Assembly: GCA_040878035.1 (NCBI GenBank)
Contig: JBBDMX010000101.1
Location: forward strand, 177,012 to 241,011
Length of the DNA stretch: 64,000 nt
Direction: 5' to 3'
Source of the DNA: JBBDMX01 sp040878035
Lineage (GTDB): Bacteria > Planctomycetota > Phycisphaerae > Phycisphaerales > Phycisphaeraceae
The notes under the pieces are model-generated. The model did not search any database and was not told the origin of the DNA. It saw only the letters and a program-made list of their open reading frames with translations. A program made the position numbers and the translations under genes. Below are positions 46,487 to 54,842 of this stretch, in pieces. Within the stretch, counting starts at the first letter, position 1. Each line of letters begins with the position of its first letter.

Positions 46487-47839
46487 TCAGCTTGCCCGCG
46501 CTTTCTCTGTGGTCATCGGCTGATCCGCGCCCGCGCCCGTACCCGCCAGCGTCAGCGTCACCGTCGTCGACCGTCCCGGTTCACTAGTGATGCTGATGTC
46601 CCCGCCCTGGTTGCGCATCAGCGTGTAGCTGATCGCCAGCCCCAGGCCCGTCCCCTTGCCCACCGGCTTGGTCGTGAAGAACGGCTCAAAGAGGTGCGGC
46701 AGATTCGCCGCGTCTATCCCCGGGCCGTTGTCCTGCACCACGATCCGCCCGCCGCCGGCCCACGCCTGGGTGCGTACCACCACCCGCGCCTCGGCCTGCT
46801 CCGACACCGCGTCCATCGCGTTGATCAACACGTTGATCAGCACCTGCTGCATCGCGTGCGGCTGCACACGCACCAACACCGGCTCGGCCGCCAACTGCTT
46901 GTCGATCGTCACCTGCCTCTGCCGGCGGTCAAAGTGCAGCATGCGCAAACCCAGCTCCACCACGTCGTTGATCGCCATCGTCTCCCACGTGTACTCCGTC
47001 GGATGGGCGAAGCTGGTCATCTGGCGAATGATCTGGCTGATCCGCTCGATCTGCTGCCGCAGCGACGCCACCGCCTGCGGCGACAGGGCCCGCTCACTCC
47101 GCTGCGCCAGTTGCAGCATGCTGTCCATGTTCGCCAGCGGATTGGCGATCTCGTGCGACAGTCCCGCCGCCATGCGCCCCATGGCCACCGACTTTTCGTG
47201 CTGGATCATCGCCTGCTGCTGCTGCTGGAGCCGGCGCGACAGGGCGCGGATGCGGCGATTGCTCATCTGCAGCCGGCGGCGATGGCGACGCAGGTGGCGC
47301 GTGACATGATTGGCCAGGTACACGGTCAAGAGCAGGGTCAGGCCCCAGCCGGCAAAGATCAGCCGCGGCCGCAACGCTGCATCGACCCCCGGCAGCCGGC
47401 CACTGACCACCAGCGTCAACAGCACCAGTCCGATCGCCAGCACCGCGCCGGCAAAGGCCATCAGCCGCGGCAGGAGCAGGCTGGCGAACACCATGTGAAA
47501 GACAAAGAACCCCAAGAGCGGGCTATGCACATCGCCGGTCCACAGCGTCAGCAGGGACAGGGCGCCTAAGTCCAGCACGATCTGAAGCCACGCCAGCGCC
47601 AGGGGCGCGCGGGGATCGCGCGGCAGGCGGCGGAGCCAGACGCGAAAGCCCGCGTTGTACGCCAGGATCAACCCGCCGATGACCATCATCTGCCCGTCGT
47701 GGTCATACCAGCGCATGCCCAGCGCATCGGCCAGGGCGCCGACCACCACCGCCAGGCCCGCCAGCCAGCGCAGGCGCACCACCCAACGCAATTGGCTGAC
47801 CAGCAGGCGATCCTGATGGAAGGGGAGATCCTCACGCAT
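46487..47839 (-). CDS. Membrane sensor histidine kinase
   Basis: 450 residues from ATG 47839; a much longer open frame continues upstream into repeat and antisense Rhs sequence and is not credible. Six predicted helices (residues about 20-190), a coiled segment, then the H-box GLSHEIANPLANM (phospho-acceptor H229), N-box NVLINAMDAV, G1 VQDNGPGI, F-box FEPFFTTK and G2 GKGTGLGLAIS. The kinase is complete. The sensor part resembles small membrane-embedded input domains and the ligand is unknown. No adjacent response regulator; the sigma-54 activator at 35.4 kb is a candidate. It is followed on the same strand by the VapBC pair and the multiheme operon. Confidence 0.92.
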   Translation of the reverse strand: MREDLPFHQDRLLVSQLRWVVRLRWLAGLAVVVGALADALGMRWYDHDGQMMVIGGLILAYNAGFRVWLRRLPRDPRAPLALAWLQIVLDLGALSLLTLWTGDVHSPLLGFFVFHMVFASLLLPRLMAFAGAVLAIGLVLLTLVVSGRLPGVDAALRPRLIFAGWGLTLLLTVYLANHVTRHLRRHRRRLQMSNRRIRALSRRLQQQQQAMIQHEKSVAMGRMAAGLSHEIANPLANMDSMLQLAQRSERALSPQAVASLRQQIERISQIIRQMTSFAHPTEYTWETMAINDVVELGLRMLHFDRRQRQVTIDKQLAAEPVLVRVQPHAMQQVLINVLINAMDAVSEQAEARVVVRTQAWAGGGRIVVQDNGPGIDAANLPHLFEPFFTTKPVGKGTGLGLAISYTLMRNQGGDISITSEPGRSTTVTLTLAGTGAGADQPMTTEKARAS

Positions 47840-48109
47840 ACGTGTGGCCACAGAATAACACAGATGAACACGGATCAGGAACGCTGTAAAGCCGTGACCA
47901 TCGCGCGCGCACAAAGATCGAGGAGTGAAGAACGAGGAACGAGGAACCATGAACGAGGGAGTAAGGACATAGAACGACCACCGAATGCCCGGCCGCTCCC
48001 GCAGCCGGAACGCAGCGCCCTCCCAACTCCAACTCCCGTCTATGCGATTGCCCCGGGGGCGAGGGTCCGGGAGGGCGAGAGTCCCCGGTTGGGGGTATAA
48101 TCCACCGCC
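47840..48109. repeat. Repeat-rich spacer between kinase and Rhs gene
   Basis: 270 bases with one GAACACGGAT/CACAGATGAA word (about 47858-47877) and degenerate GAACGAGGAAC units (about 47920-47960) related to the 8.05-8.16 kb repeat, followed by CCGGGAGGGCGAGAG. A TATAAT sits at 48096-48101, 8 bases before the Rhs ATG, but no -35 box is evident. Confidence 0.6.
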
Positions 48110-49831
48110 ATGCACCGCGGGGCACGGCATCATCCCAACGGCTCCTCCGAGACCACCGAGCACGTGGACCAGTTCTGCACCTGGGGCGGCCCGTACACCG
48201 AGGCCTTGGCCCGCGTGGGCATGAACTCCGCCAGCCTCACCGGAGGCTACGACGCTAACGGCAACCTGACCTACGACGGCACGTTCAAGTTCACCTTCGA
48301 CGCCTGGAACCGCCTGATCAAGGTGACCAAGGCCTGGCGGCAGGATAACGGCACGGGCACCTGGGGCATCGACCTCCAGGCCATCCAGACCGGCAGCGTG
48401 GTGCAGGAGAGCCGATATGATGGCCTGGGACGGCGCATCGTCAAGATCGTCGATCTGGCCCGCGACGGCAACGGCGCCCTGGTGGTGGACGGCAACGGCG
48501 ACTACATCCCCGCCTCCGATCTGGCCGGCTACTACCACTACTACAACGGCTGGAGCATGATCGAGACCCGCGACAACAGCGCCAACACGCTCAAGCAGCA
48601 GGTGTGGGGCCTGACCTACATCGATGAACTGGTGCAGATCGCCATGAACGACGACCCGGCCGATGAGGGCGAGCAAGCATGCGAGAGCCTGTTCTACGCC
48701 ATGCACGACGCCAACTTCAACGTCCTGGGGATCGTGGACTCCGACGGGGTGCTGGTGGAGCGCTACGAATACACCCCCTACGGCCAGCGCGCCGTCTACT
48801 TCTCCCCCGGCAGCAACGATCCGGACGGCTATGCCCCCACGTCGATCTCACGTAGGTGGCAACCCGATTCCGGAAGCGGGGCCCTCGGCCCTTCCGGCGG
48901 CCCCTACGGCCTGTGCGAGTTCGGTCATCAGGGGCTCATGCATGAGGAGGAACTGAGTAACGGCGAACTGATTCAGAACCGGCACCGCGTGTTGCATGCA
49001 CGACTGGAACGGTTCGTGCAACAGGATCCATTCGGATATGCTGGTGGTATACAATTGTATCAATATATCAATGGCGCACCTACTACGGCGCGGGATCCCT
49101 CTGGCTTAGTGCCTAGCACATGGACCTTTTCCGGCATTAACAACTATGGCCCTCCACGGGGTGATAAGAGCCAACCTGAGCGCTTTAATGACTATGTAGG
49201 AGACGTGTTTACAGATAGCGAGAAGCACTGGTGGAGCCAAGCGGGTACAGAAAAGGGATACGATTACCACGGAGTCAAACTGAATGCGCAAAACTCACGG
49301 CGTCGATTGGACGAGGAGGCCTCGACGCTGGCGGCTCTCCGGACGCGGGGAGAATTCTGCAACTATGATGGCTCTAAGACCGTCATCCGAGTTCTCATGA
49401 TTTCACCTAAGACTGCGACGAAGCCTCCAAAAGGCGATGCGTGCTGCTGCGATATAGAGATCGAACTCTACTGGGATCCGTATGATGGTGTTCCGAATCA
49501 GGGGCTGAATTTGAATCGGAGGGAGACTCAGCCATTCTGGGAAAAGTGGGGCCATGTGAATACCGTTCAGAGCAACCCAGCCGACCCTAGAGGTATAACA
49601 GCGCGGCACCGACTCGACGGCTTTCTCCATGAAAATCCTGAATTGGATTACTATGAGGATGTGAGCAGAGAGGATAGTGGCTACCGTGGTACAGGGAAGA
49701 CTGTGGCAAACCCGTTAGATATCTACAAACGCTGGCGAAGTGATCCAACGGTCGACTATATATTTGTATGCCATAGCCAAGGCTGTAATATCGCCATGCA
49801 TGTGCTTGGGCACAGTTGCACTGAGCAATAG
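48110..49831 (+). CDS. Short Rhs protein with variable toxin-like tip
   Basis: 573 residues. Residues about 40-325 are Rhs/YD material: YDANGNLTYDG, FDAWNRL, YDGLGRRI, the core signature YEYTPYGQR, RFVQQDPFGYAGG and the conserved end ARDPSGL (about residue 332). Only the last part of an Rhs barrel is present, so the gene is 5'-truncated or an orphan tip. The remaining about 240 residues look unlike the neighbours, are visibly less GC-rich, and include VCHSQGCNIAMHV, similar to a lipase nucleophile elbow, only about 15 residues from the end. If this is a hydrolase, the Asp/His part is missing. No signal peptide or secretion-type marker is seen. Confidence 0.8.
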   Translation: MHRGARHHPNGSSETTEHVDQFCTWGGPYTEALARVGMNSASLTGGYDANGNLTYDGTFKFTFDAWNRLIKVTKAWRQDNGTGTWGIDLQAIQTGSVVQESRYDGLGRRIVKIVDLARDGNGALVVDGNGDYIPASDLAGYYHYYNGWSMIETRDNSANTLKQQVWGLTYIDELVQIAMNDDPADEGEQACESLFYAMHDANFNVLGIVDSDGVLVERYEYTPYGQRAVYFSPGSNDPDGYAPTSISRRWQPDSGSGALGPSGGPYGLCEFGHQGLMHEEELSNGELIQNRHRVLHARLERFVQQDPFGYAGGIQLYQYINGAPTTARDPSGLVPSTWTFSGINNYGPPRGDKSQPERFNDYVGDVFTDSEKHWWSQAGTEKGYDYHGVKLNAQNSRRRLDEEASTLAALRTRGEFCNYDGSKTVIRVLMISPKTATKPPKGDACCCDIEIELYWDPYDGVPNQGLNLNRRETQPFWEKWGHVNTVQSNPADPRGITARHRLDGFLHENPELDYYEDVSREDSGYRGTGKTVANPLDIYKRWRSDPTVDYIFVCHSQGCNIAMHVLGHSCTEQ

Positions 49832-49880
49832 CGTCATTATATAGGGCACGAGTAAGGCATGAAAATGAGAGGCCGCAACC

Positions 49881-50405
49881 ATGAGGAAGTGTGCTATTAT
49901 CACGATTGCATTCTGGTGGGCGCTATGCCTGCCGTGCTGCAAGAGCAGTAATGACGGTATTGCCAATGTTACCCATCGAGATGATCTGTGGGGTGGCTAT
50001 GGTGTCGATAGGAAGTATCGAACAGTTCAGCCGGTATTCATTATCGCTGGCCGTGATGGACATATGGCCTTGGTTGCGCCAAGTTCTGTTCGATCGCGAT
50101 CTGCGACATTTGAGAATGTTCCGGAGACAGTTGACGAGTATAGACGTGCTACCAATAGGTGGCCGGCAGTTAGGGGGGTTGCGGAAGCTGGACAGAAATT
50201 TAGAACAACAGCGTTGTATATGTATAGTACGACCACTTATAGTACGGTTTACGTACATGGGCAGTTAATCAATGGCCCGTTTGCAGGAGAGGATGTGGGG
50301 CTCAACGGAGTGTCGCGTCCGTGGGAAGAGGATGTCACCCTGTGGGAACCAGACGCCGCTATTATTGAAGGCGGGGAAGAACAGGGGTCGGGAGTCTTTG
50401 AATAA
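49881..50405 (+). CDS. Small exported protein, candidate Rhs immunity protein
   Basis: 174 residues; ATG 49881 follows GAGAGG at 8-base spacing. MRKCAIITIAFWWALC is a signal peptide ending at a Cys pair (LPCC) that resembles, but does not match, a lipobox. The body has no known motif. Its position 49 bases after the Rhs tip, with the same AT-richer composition, is what is expected of an immunity gene; a membrane/periplasmic location would suit a toxin acting there. The last residues (EEQGSGVFE) and stop are encoded by the GGGGTCGGGAGTC transposon-end word, so the original C-terminus may have been replaced. Confidence 0.6.
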   Translation: MRKCAIITIAFWWALCLPCCKSSNDGIANVTHRDDLWGGYGVDRKYRTVQPVFIIAGRDGHMALVAPSSVRSRSATFENVPETVDEYRRATNRWPAVRGVAEAGQKFRTTALYMYSTTTYSTVYVHGQLINGPFAGEDVGLNGVSRPWEEDVTLWEPDAAIIEGGEEQGSGVFE

Positions 50406-50449
50406 CGCGTCGGCGGCGGCGAGGAAAAGGGGTCGGGAGTCAAATAGGC

Positions 50450-50887
50450 ATGTTCCTTCCAGATGGGATAGGTGTCAGGATGATTGGTGATCGCCTTAAC
50501 CTCGACCCCAAGCGCAACAGTCAGTCGGGCTGGCTGCCCTCCTACGACTTCCCCGAGGGCTTCCCCTCGGGGGGCTGGGGCCTCTACAGCAACAGCGCCA
50601 ACGTCAAGTTCGACAAGGTGACGGTGGCGGACAAGGGCCGGGCCATCGCCTCCAGCGCCCGCTGGGACAACTACGGCACGGCCTGGAACAACAACTACAG
50701 CGAGAACGCCTTTAGCGCCGTGAACGACGAGGCAGTGCCGGGGGCATCGCCCATGCTGCTGCGCGGGGTGCGAGCCGACCGCTTCGAGGCGACCTTCGCG
50801 GTCTATCGGCAGGGCGCAAGCACCCAGGACCAGTTGGGCTTCTTCTTCGACGCCGCCGATCAGGACCACTACAAGATGAGGCGGTAA
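50450..50887 (+). pseudogene. Fragment of a laminin-G/concanavalin-like module
   Basis: About 145 codons. WGLYSNSANVKFDKVTVAD and LGFFFDAADQDHYKMR are typical of jelly-roll domains found in large Rhs-type and surface proteins. Both ends are bounded by GGGGTCGGGAGTC words (about 50430 and 50888), so it is probably debris of a larger gene cut by a RAYT-type element. The start codon is arbitrary. Confidence 0.6.
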
Positions 50888-51003
50888 AAGGGGTCGGGAG
50901 TCTTTGATTGACGCGTCGGCGCGATTCGGGTAGACTGACGGTATGCCCAGACGCCCACGCGAGGTTCGGCCGCTAAAGGCATAATAATGACTCCCGACCC
51001 CTT
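50886..51003. mobile_element. Remnant of a REP-associated (RAYT/IS200-like) transposon
   Basis: Inverted ends AAAGGGGTCGGGAGTC (50887-50902) and GACTCCCGACCCCTTT (50988-51003). Just inside, after TTTGATTGACGCGTCGGCG, an ATG at 50942 opens MPRRPREVRP, the usual start of RAYT transposases, but a stop follows after about 12 codons. This is an internally deleted, non-autonomous copy. A further pair of half-ends lies at about 50387-50399 and 50426-50441. Confidence 0.7.
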
Positions 51004-51060
51004 TGCCGCAGCTTCCGACTCTTGAGCGCAACGCCCAGCAGGCCAAGGCCCAGCGTCAGC

Positions 51061-51168
51061 AACGCCGCCTACGGCCAGGGCACCGTCTACTTCTCACCCG
51101 GAAGCAACGATGAGGGCTGCTACGCGCCGACCTCCAGCTCGCGCAGGCACCTCTCGGCCTTGCGGTAG
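51061..51168 (+). pseudogene. Rhs core fragment
   Basis: 36 codons reading AYGQGTVYFSPGSND and YAPTSSSRRHLS, nearly the same as YGQRAVYFSPGSND and YAPTSISRRW in the intact Rhs gene at 48.8 kb. No start codon or upstream barrel is present and a TAG follows. It is a relic of a second Rhs copy, separated from the first by the RAYT remnant. Confidence 0.75.
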
Positions 51169-51220
51169 CTAAGCCGTAGCTTTGGCGAACCACCAGAGAG
51201 CCCAGGAACTGCGGCAGTGA

Positions 51221-52696
51221 CTAATCCCGCAATCCCAGTTCGTGCGCGATCTCGATGAGGAAGATCGGCAGCATGAAGCGGCCGGGCATCAGGTCGGCCG
51301 TCTGCGCGTCGGCGTGGAGCGAGTCGCCGTCGGCCTTGTAGGTGATGCCGCGCAGGGCATCGATCAGCGGGGTGAGCCCCGGCTCGCGCGCCGCCTCACG
51401 CTGGCCCTCGGCCAGGAACTGTTGCCACAGCGCGCCAAACGCCGCCATCGCGGCCTTGGCGCTGTCGGCGTCCTTGGCCTTGGCGCGTAGCGCCAGTTGC
51501 ACCTTGCCGTCCTTGACCGTGCTCGACAGCACGCCCGACTCGACGCCGGTCAACACGCCTCCCGGGAACAGGCCGCGATAGCCCTCGCTGACCTTGGTCA
51601 CGCCCCAGATCGGCCCGCTCTTGTCCGCGGCCTGGATCATGGCCGCCATCTCCTTGTTCTCGCCGATCTTCCCCTTGCCCGCCTGTACCGCGGCGATCAG
51701 TTCATCGATGGGGGCCGCGTTCGGCCGGTCAATGCCGGCGACGAACACCATGCACTGGTTCGACGGCACGATAACGGCCCCCTCTTGGCCATTGCTTCGG
51801 AACACGTCGAGGTTGCCCACGCGGCTTTCGGTCAAGCGCCCCGCACGAGCAAACGCCCTGACCAGTTCCATGTCGAACTGCCCCCTGCCAATGATCACCA
51901 CATGGCCGCTGCGATTCGCCAAGTCGTCCGACAGACTCAGCGTGATGCCATCGAGCCGGGCGTTGCCCACGCGCTCGGCGATGTCGATCAGCTTCAGTTC
52001 GATCTTCTGGCGGCGCACCTCGGGGTCCTGTGGCAGTCGCCGGCCGCCGTATTTGGCAAGCTCCTTCAGCGACAGGTGCCGCAGCGCCCCGGGACGGTAC
52101 TGCGCGACCATGCCTGACGACGCCGGCAGCACCGCCAAGTCGCTTTCGAGCTTGGCTGCAAGCTGCTCATCGGGCTTGGGCGCTGCGCCGTCCATCGCGG
52201 CGATGGCGCGTCGGGCGTAGGCGCCCACGAAGGGCGTGGCGCTGCCCGCCAGCTCGTTGAGCGCCGGCAGCGCGACGCGGTGACGCATTTCGCCCAGCGT
52301 GCGGATCGCCATCAACTTACGCACCGGCCCGGCCTGACCGGCGGCCTTGATCTGCTCGATCAACCGCCGCGCCTCGGCGGCCTGCACGGCGTTGGACGAC
52401 TGCGCCGCCACTTCCAACTGCTCCAGCGCCGCGGCCCCCGCCGCCGCGATCTGCGCCGCCGACATCTGCCGCACTTTGTCGAAATCCGAGCCGAGGTTGT
52501 CGATCTGCCGCTTGAAATCCGGTGCGGCGCCGGGCGGGCCAAGCTCCTTGAGCATCGCCGCGGGGCTGACCTGCACCGACTTGGCCTGCCAATAGCCTTC
52601 GGTGGACACGTAGTCGAGCAAGTCACCCTCCCCGCCCCCGAGCAGAAACATGACGACGGTGAAGAAGTAGACAAAACCAGAAGGGTCGGCGGCCAT
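51221..52696 (-). CDS. Unknown protein with N-terminal membrane helix
   Basis: 491 residues from ATG 52696, GGAG at 8-base spacing. One hydrophobic segment near the start (FVYFFTVVMFLLGGGEG), then a helical Ala/Leu-rich part that resembles HEAT-like repeats (residues about 100-190, ending AYARRAIAAMD), and a larger alpha/beta part with repeated VVIIGRGQFDMELVRAFARA and GVLSSTVKDGKVQLALRAKA strands. I do not recognise the family; similar long Planctomycete proteins are usually called hypothetical. It is followed by no co-directional gene for 1 kb; the next on this strand upstream is the DUF3592 gene. Confidence 0.65.
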   Translation of the reverse strand: MAADPSGFVYFFTVVMFLLGGGEGDLLDYVSTEGYWQAKSVQVSPAAMLKELGPPGAAPDFKRQIDNLGSDFDKVRQMSAAQIAAAGAAALEQLEVAAQSSNAVQAAEARRLIEQIKAAGQAGPVRKLMAIRTLGEMRHRVALPALNELAGSATPFVGAYARRAIAAMDGAAPKPDEQLAAKLESDLAVLPASSGMVAQYRPGALRHLSLKELAKYGGRRLPQDPEVRRQKIELKLIDIAERVGNARLDGITLSLSDDLANRSGHVVIIGRGQFDMELVRAFARAGRLTESRVGNLDVFRSNGQEGAVIVPSNQCMVFVAGIDRPNAAPIDELIAAVQAGKGKIGENKEMAAMIQAADKSGPIWGVTKVSEGYRGLFPGGVLTGVESGVLSSTVKDGKVQLALRAKAKDADSAKAAMAAFGALWQQFLAEGQREAAREPGLTPLIDALRGITYKADGDSLHADAQTADLMPGRFMLPIFLIEIAHELGLRD

Positions 52697-52842
52697 GGGG
52701 GAAACTCCATGAGGGGCGCGAGACTGACCACACGAAGATACCCACAAGAAGGGCGCATCGCACGATGCGGGTCCTCGCGATGACCTACTCGACGCATCTC
52801 GATGCGTTCATCATCAGCGATGCCACCCTTTCGGCTTCTTGA

Positions 52843-53337
52843 TCACTTGGGCCTCCTTGGCCGCCGGCTGGTTGCGGCGGGCGATGGGTTGAGTTCGCGG
52901 CGAACGTGCAGGTAGAGCACGGTCCCCGCGCCCGCCAGCAGCGTGGTCATCGTGGCAAATACGATCACCGCCCACCAGCGACGCTGGCCGGCCGGTTTGC
53001 TGTCGCTGGGGGAGCCGGGGATGTAGAGGATGTCCATCACCTCCACCTGGGAGGCAATCTCCAAGCCCTGTGTAAAAGTGTATTCGCCTTGGCGTGTCTG
53101 GTCTTGATCCTGATAGGCGTAGCGCAGCGTGACCGCGTCGCGGCCCACGGATGGGGCCGGCCGGCTCGTGGTAACCTGCGCCTGGGTGGCGCGACCCCAG
53201 ATCACATAGCGCAGTTCGCTCCATGAGTAGATGCCCGAGAGTACAAACAGGAGCAGCAGCGCAATCGCACCGCGCGTCCAGCGGGCATTGCTGCGCTGCT
53301 CGGAATCCCAGCCGTGAAGATAGTCGGCCAGTGGCAT
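52843..53337 (-). CDS. DUF3592-like membrane protein
   Basis: 164 residues. Helix one (GAIALLLLFVLSGIYSW) and helix two (VIVFATMTTLLAGAGTVLYL) flank a beta domain with ATQAQVTTS, LRYAYQDQ, EYTFTQG and VLYIPGSPSDS, the layout of DUF3592 proteins, whose role is unknown. A basic tail ends the protein. Confidence 0.75.
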   Translation of the reverse strand: MPLADYLHGWDSEQRSNARWTRGAIALLLLFVLSGIYSWSELRYVIWGRATQAQVTTSRPAPSVGRDAVTLRYAYQDQDQTRQGEYTFTQGLEIASQVEVMDILYIPGSPSDSKPAGQRRWWAVIVFATMTTLLAGAGTVLYLHVRRELNPSPAATSRRPRRPK

Positions 53338-53361
53338 GGAGGATGCTCCTAATCACACTCG

Positions 53362-53445
53362 GGACCTTCGAAAAACCCGCCTGCAATCCCCGGCTAGCCC
53401 CCAAAGCGGGGCATGCCGGGGCTTGCAGGAAGGTTTTTCAAAGAC
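53362..53445. repeat. Inverted repeat with CCCCGGC/GCCGGGG core
   Basis: Arms TTCGAAAAACCCGCCTGCA..CCCCGGC and GCCGGGGCTTGCAGG..GGTTTTTCAAAG lie around 53366-53391 and 53411-53441. Located between the DUF3592 gene and the sensor gene. The CCCCGGCAAGC core word also forms an inverted repeat inside ahbD (56672-56717). Confidence 0.75.
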
Positions 53446-53587
53446 CTCACTCCACAATACCGAAATCAGGTGCCGAAGCAGACAGGGTGACGGGATATTT
53501 CACGGGCGCCTGCACCTCCCCCCTCTGGCGTACGGCGGACTGCTAATTTTAAGCGTCTTGCGAATACGTCATACTTCTCATCCGCGT

Positions 53588-54649
53588 CTATCCGCGTTCA
53601 TCCGCGGCGACTGATTCGGGCTTGGCCGGCTCGTCGGCCTGGATCGAACGCTCCAGATCCAGCATCTTCACGCCTTCGACATAGTCGGTCAGCACGATGC
53701 GGCGGACGTGCTTGAGGGCTTCGACCACGCGGGTCATGCGTGCCAGGTTTTCGCGGATCTGCCGGAGGCACTTTTCCGTCGAGGCGGGGTCGGCGCGGCG
53801 GCGCAACAGGCTCAACTGAAGCTCGATGATCGCCCCGGCGTTGTTGAGCTCGTGATTGAGCGTCCGCGCCACCTGGCCCAGCATCTCGATCTTGCGCTCC
53901 TCGTTCTCCTCCAGCGCCGCAGCCAACTGGTTGTAGGCCCGCGCCAGCTCGTCAAACTCATCGTTCTGACGCAATTGCACGCGAAAGGCGAAATGCTCCT
54001 GCCCCAGCTCCCGGCTGGCTTGCACCAGACGATCCACCGGCGCCAGGATCATGCTGGCCCAGCGCATCAGCAGGAGCACCGAGAGGTTGATCACCAGCAA
54101 GAAGCCCAGGCCGATGCCGATCACCAGCCAGCGGAAGCGAAAGCTCATCGCCTCCTGCTCGCGCTGGGCTTGCTGATGAGCGTGGCGGCTGATCTCGAAG
54201 ATGGCCTGGCGCAACTGCACGGCCGCGTCCAGGGCGCGCAGACTGTGCCCGGATGACAGGCCCGGGTCTTCCGTCGTCGCCAGGGCGGCCACATGCTTCT
54301 GGAACACCACCATCCCCGCCGCCATCTGCTCACACACCGGCTCGATCTCGGTCGCGTCCAGGCAGTAATGGCCGCCAATGGCGGTGACATTGGCCTGCAT
54401 GTCGTTGACCGTCTGGATCAGATCATCGAGCCGGCGGGTCTGGCCCGAGCGCAACTGGTTGAGGGTCAGTTCCACCCGCGCGATGGCGGCGCTGATCTGA
54501 TTGGTCTGGTCCACCAGCGACTGGGAATGCGTGTTGATGTGGTCCAGGTCCGCCAGGATCGACTGAAGCGACCACAGCGCCGCCACCGCCAGCACCATCA
54601 ACAGCGCGGTGAGCGTGACCATCAGCAGCATGAGTTTGCGTCGCAGCAT
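53588..54649 (-). CDS. HAMP-DHp sensor protein lacking the ATPase domain
   Basis: 353 residues. Helix one (LMVTLTALLMVLAVAALW), a periplasmic helical sensor of about 140 residues, helix two (WLVIGIGLGFLLVINLSVLLLM), a HAMP linker (SMILAPVDRLVQASREL) and a dimerisation/phosphoacceptor-like helix pair with LNHELNNAGAIIELQLSLL. It then ends with about 60 residues: no N-box, G1 or G2 motif, so no ATP-binding domain. The His is present, so it might be phosphorylated by another kinase, or it may be a degenerate regulator. The PhnD-like lipoprotein gene lies upstream on the same strand, suggesting ligand input from it. The C-terminal AADERG and stop come from a repeat word. Confidence 0.8.
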   Translation of the reverse strand: MLRRKLMLLMVTLTALLMVLAVAALWSLQSILADLDHINTHSQSLVDQTNQISAAIARVELTLNQLRSGQTRRLDDLIQTVNDMQANVTAIGGHYCLDATEIEPVCEQMAAGMVVFQKHVAALATTEDPGLSSGHSLRALDAAVQLRQAIFEISRHAHQQAQREQEAMSFRFRWLVIGIGLGFLLVINLSVLLLMRWASMILAPVDRLVQASRELGQEHFAFRVQLRQNDEFDELARAYNQLAAALEENEERKIEMLGQVARTLNHELNNAGAIIELQLSLLRRRADPASTEKCLRQIRENLARMTRVVEALKHVRRIVLTDYVEGVKMLDLERSIQADEPAKPESVAADERG

Positions 54650-54659
54650 GGGTCAATCC

Positions 54660-54838
54660 AAGGAAGGAACAGGGATGAACACGGATGAACACGGATAAAG
54701 CAGGGGGAGAAAACAAGGATGGACATGATGCTCGTTTGTCACCGCTCGGATCCTTTTGGCATCCTGTCGATCATGTCCATCCCTGTTGCTTCTTCTGCTG
54801 CTTCATCTTCAATCCGTGTCCATCCCTGTTACCTCTTC
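54660..54838. repeat. Inverted repeat of GAACACGGAT and ATGGACATGATG words
   Basis: Left arm about 54662-54730 (GGAACAGGGATGAACACGGA, then GGATGGACATGATG); right arm about 54768-54835 (ATCATGTCCATCCCTGTT and ATCCGTGTCCATCCCTGTTA). Nearly identical in vocabulary and order to the 20.07-20.24 kb locus. It separates the PhnD-like gene from the sensor gene. Confidence 0.82.
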
Positions 54839-54842
54839 TGAC

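Noticed and set aside
48096..48101. TATAAT as promoter of the Rhs gene
   Set aside because: Only 8 bases from the ATG and without a -35 element; no room for a ribosome binding site.
47852..48706. N-terminal extension of the histidine kinase frame to 739 codons
   Set aside because: The extra part is antisense to the Rhs gene and crosses repeat words; the kinase membrane domain starts at the ATG at 47839.
51004..51060. Minus-strand PEP-CTERM-like tail (LLTLGLGLLGVALKSRK)
   Set aside because: Only about 25 codons with a stop just upstream and no PEP motif; may be debris but cannot be supported as a gene.
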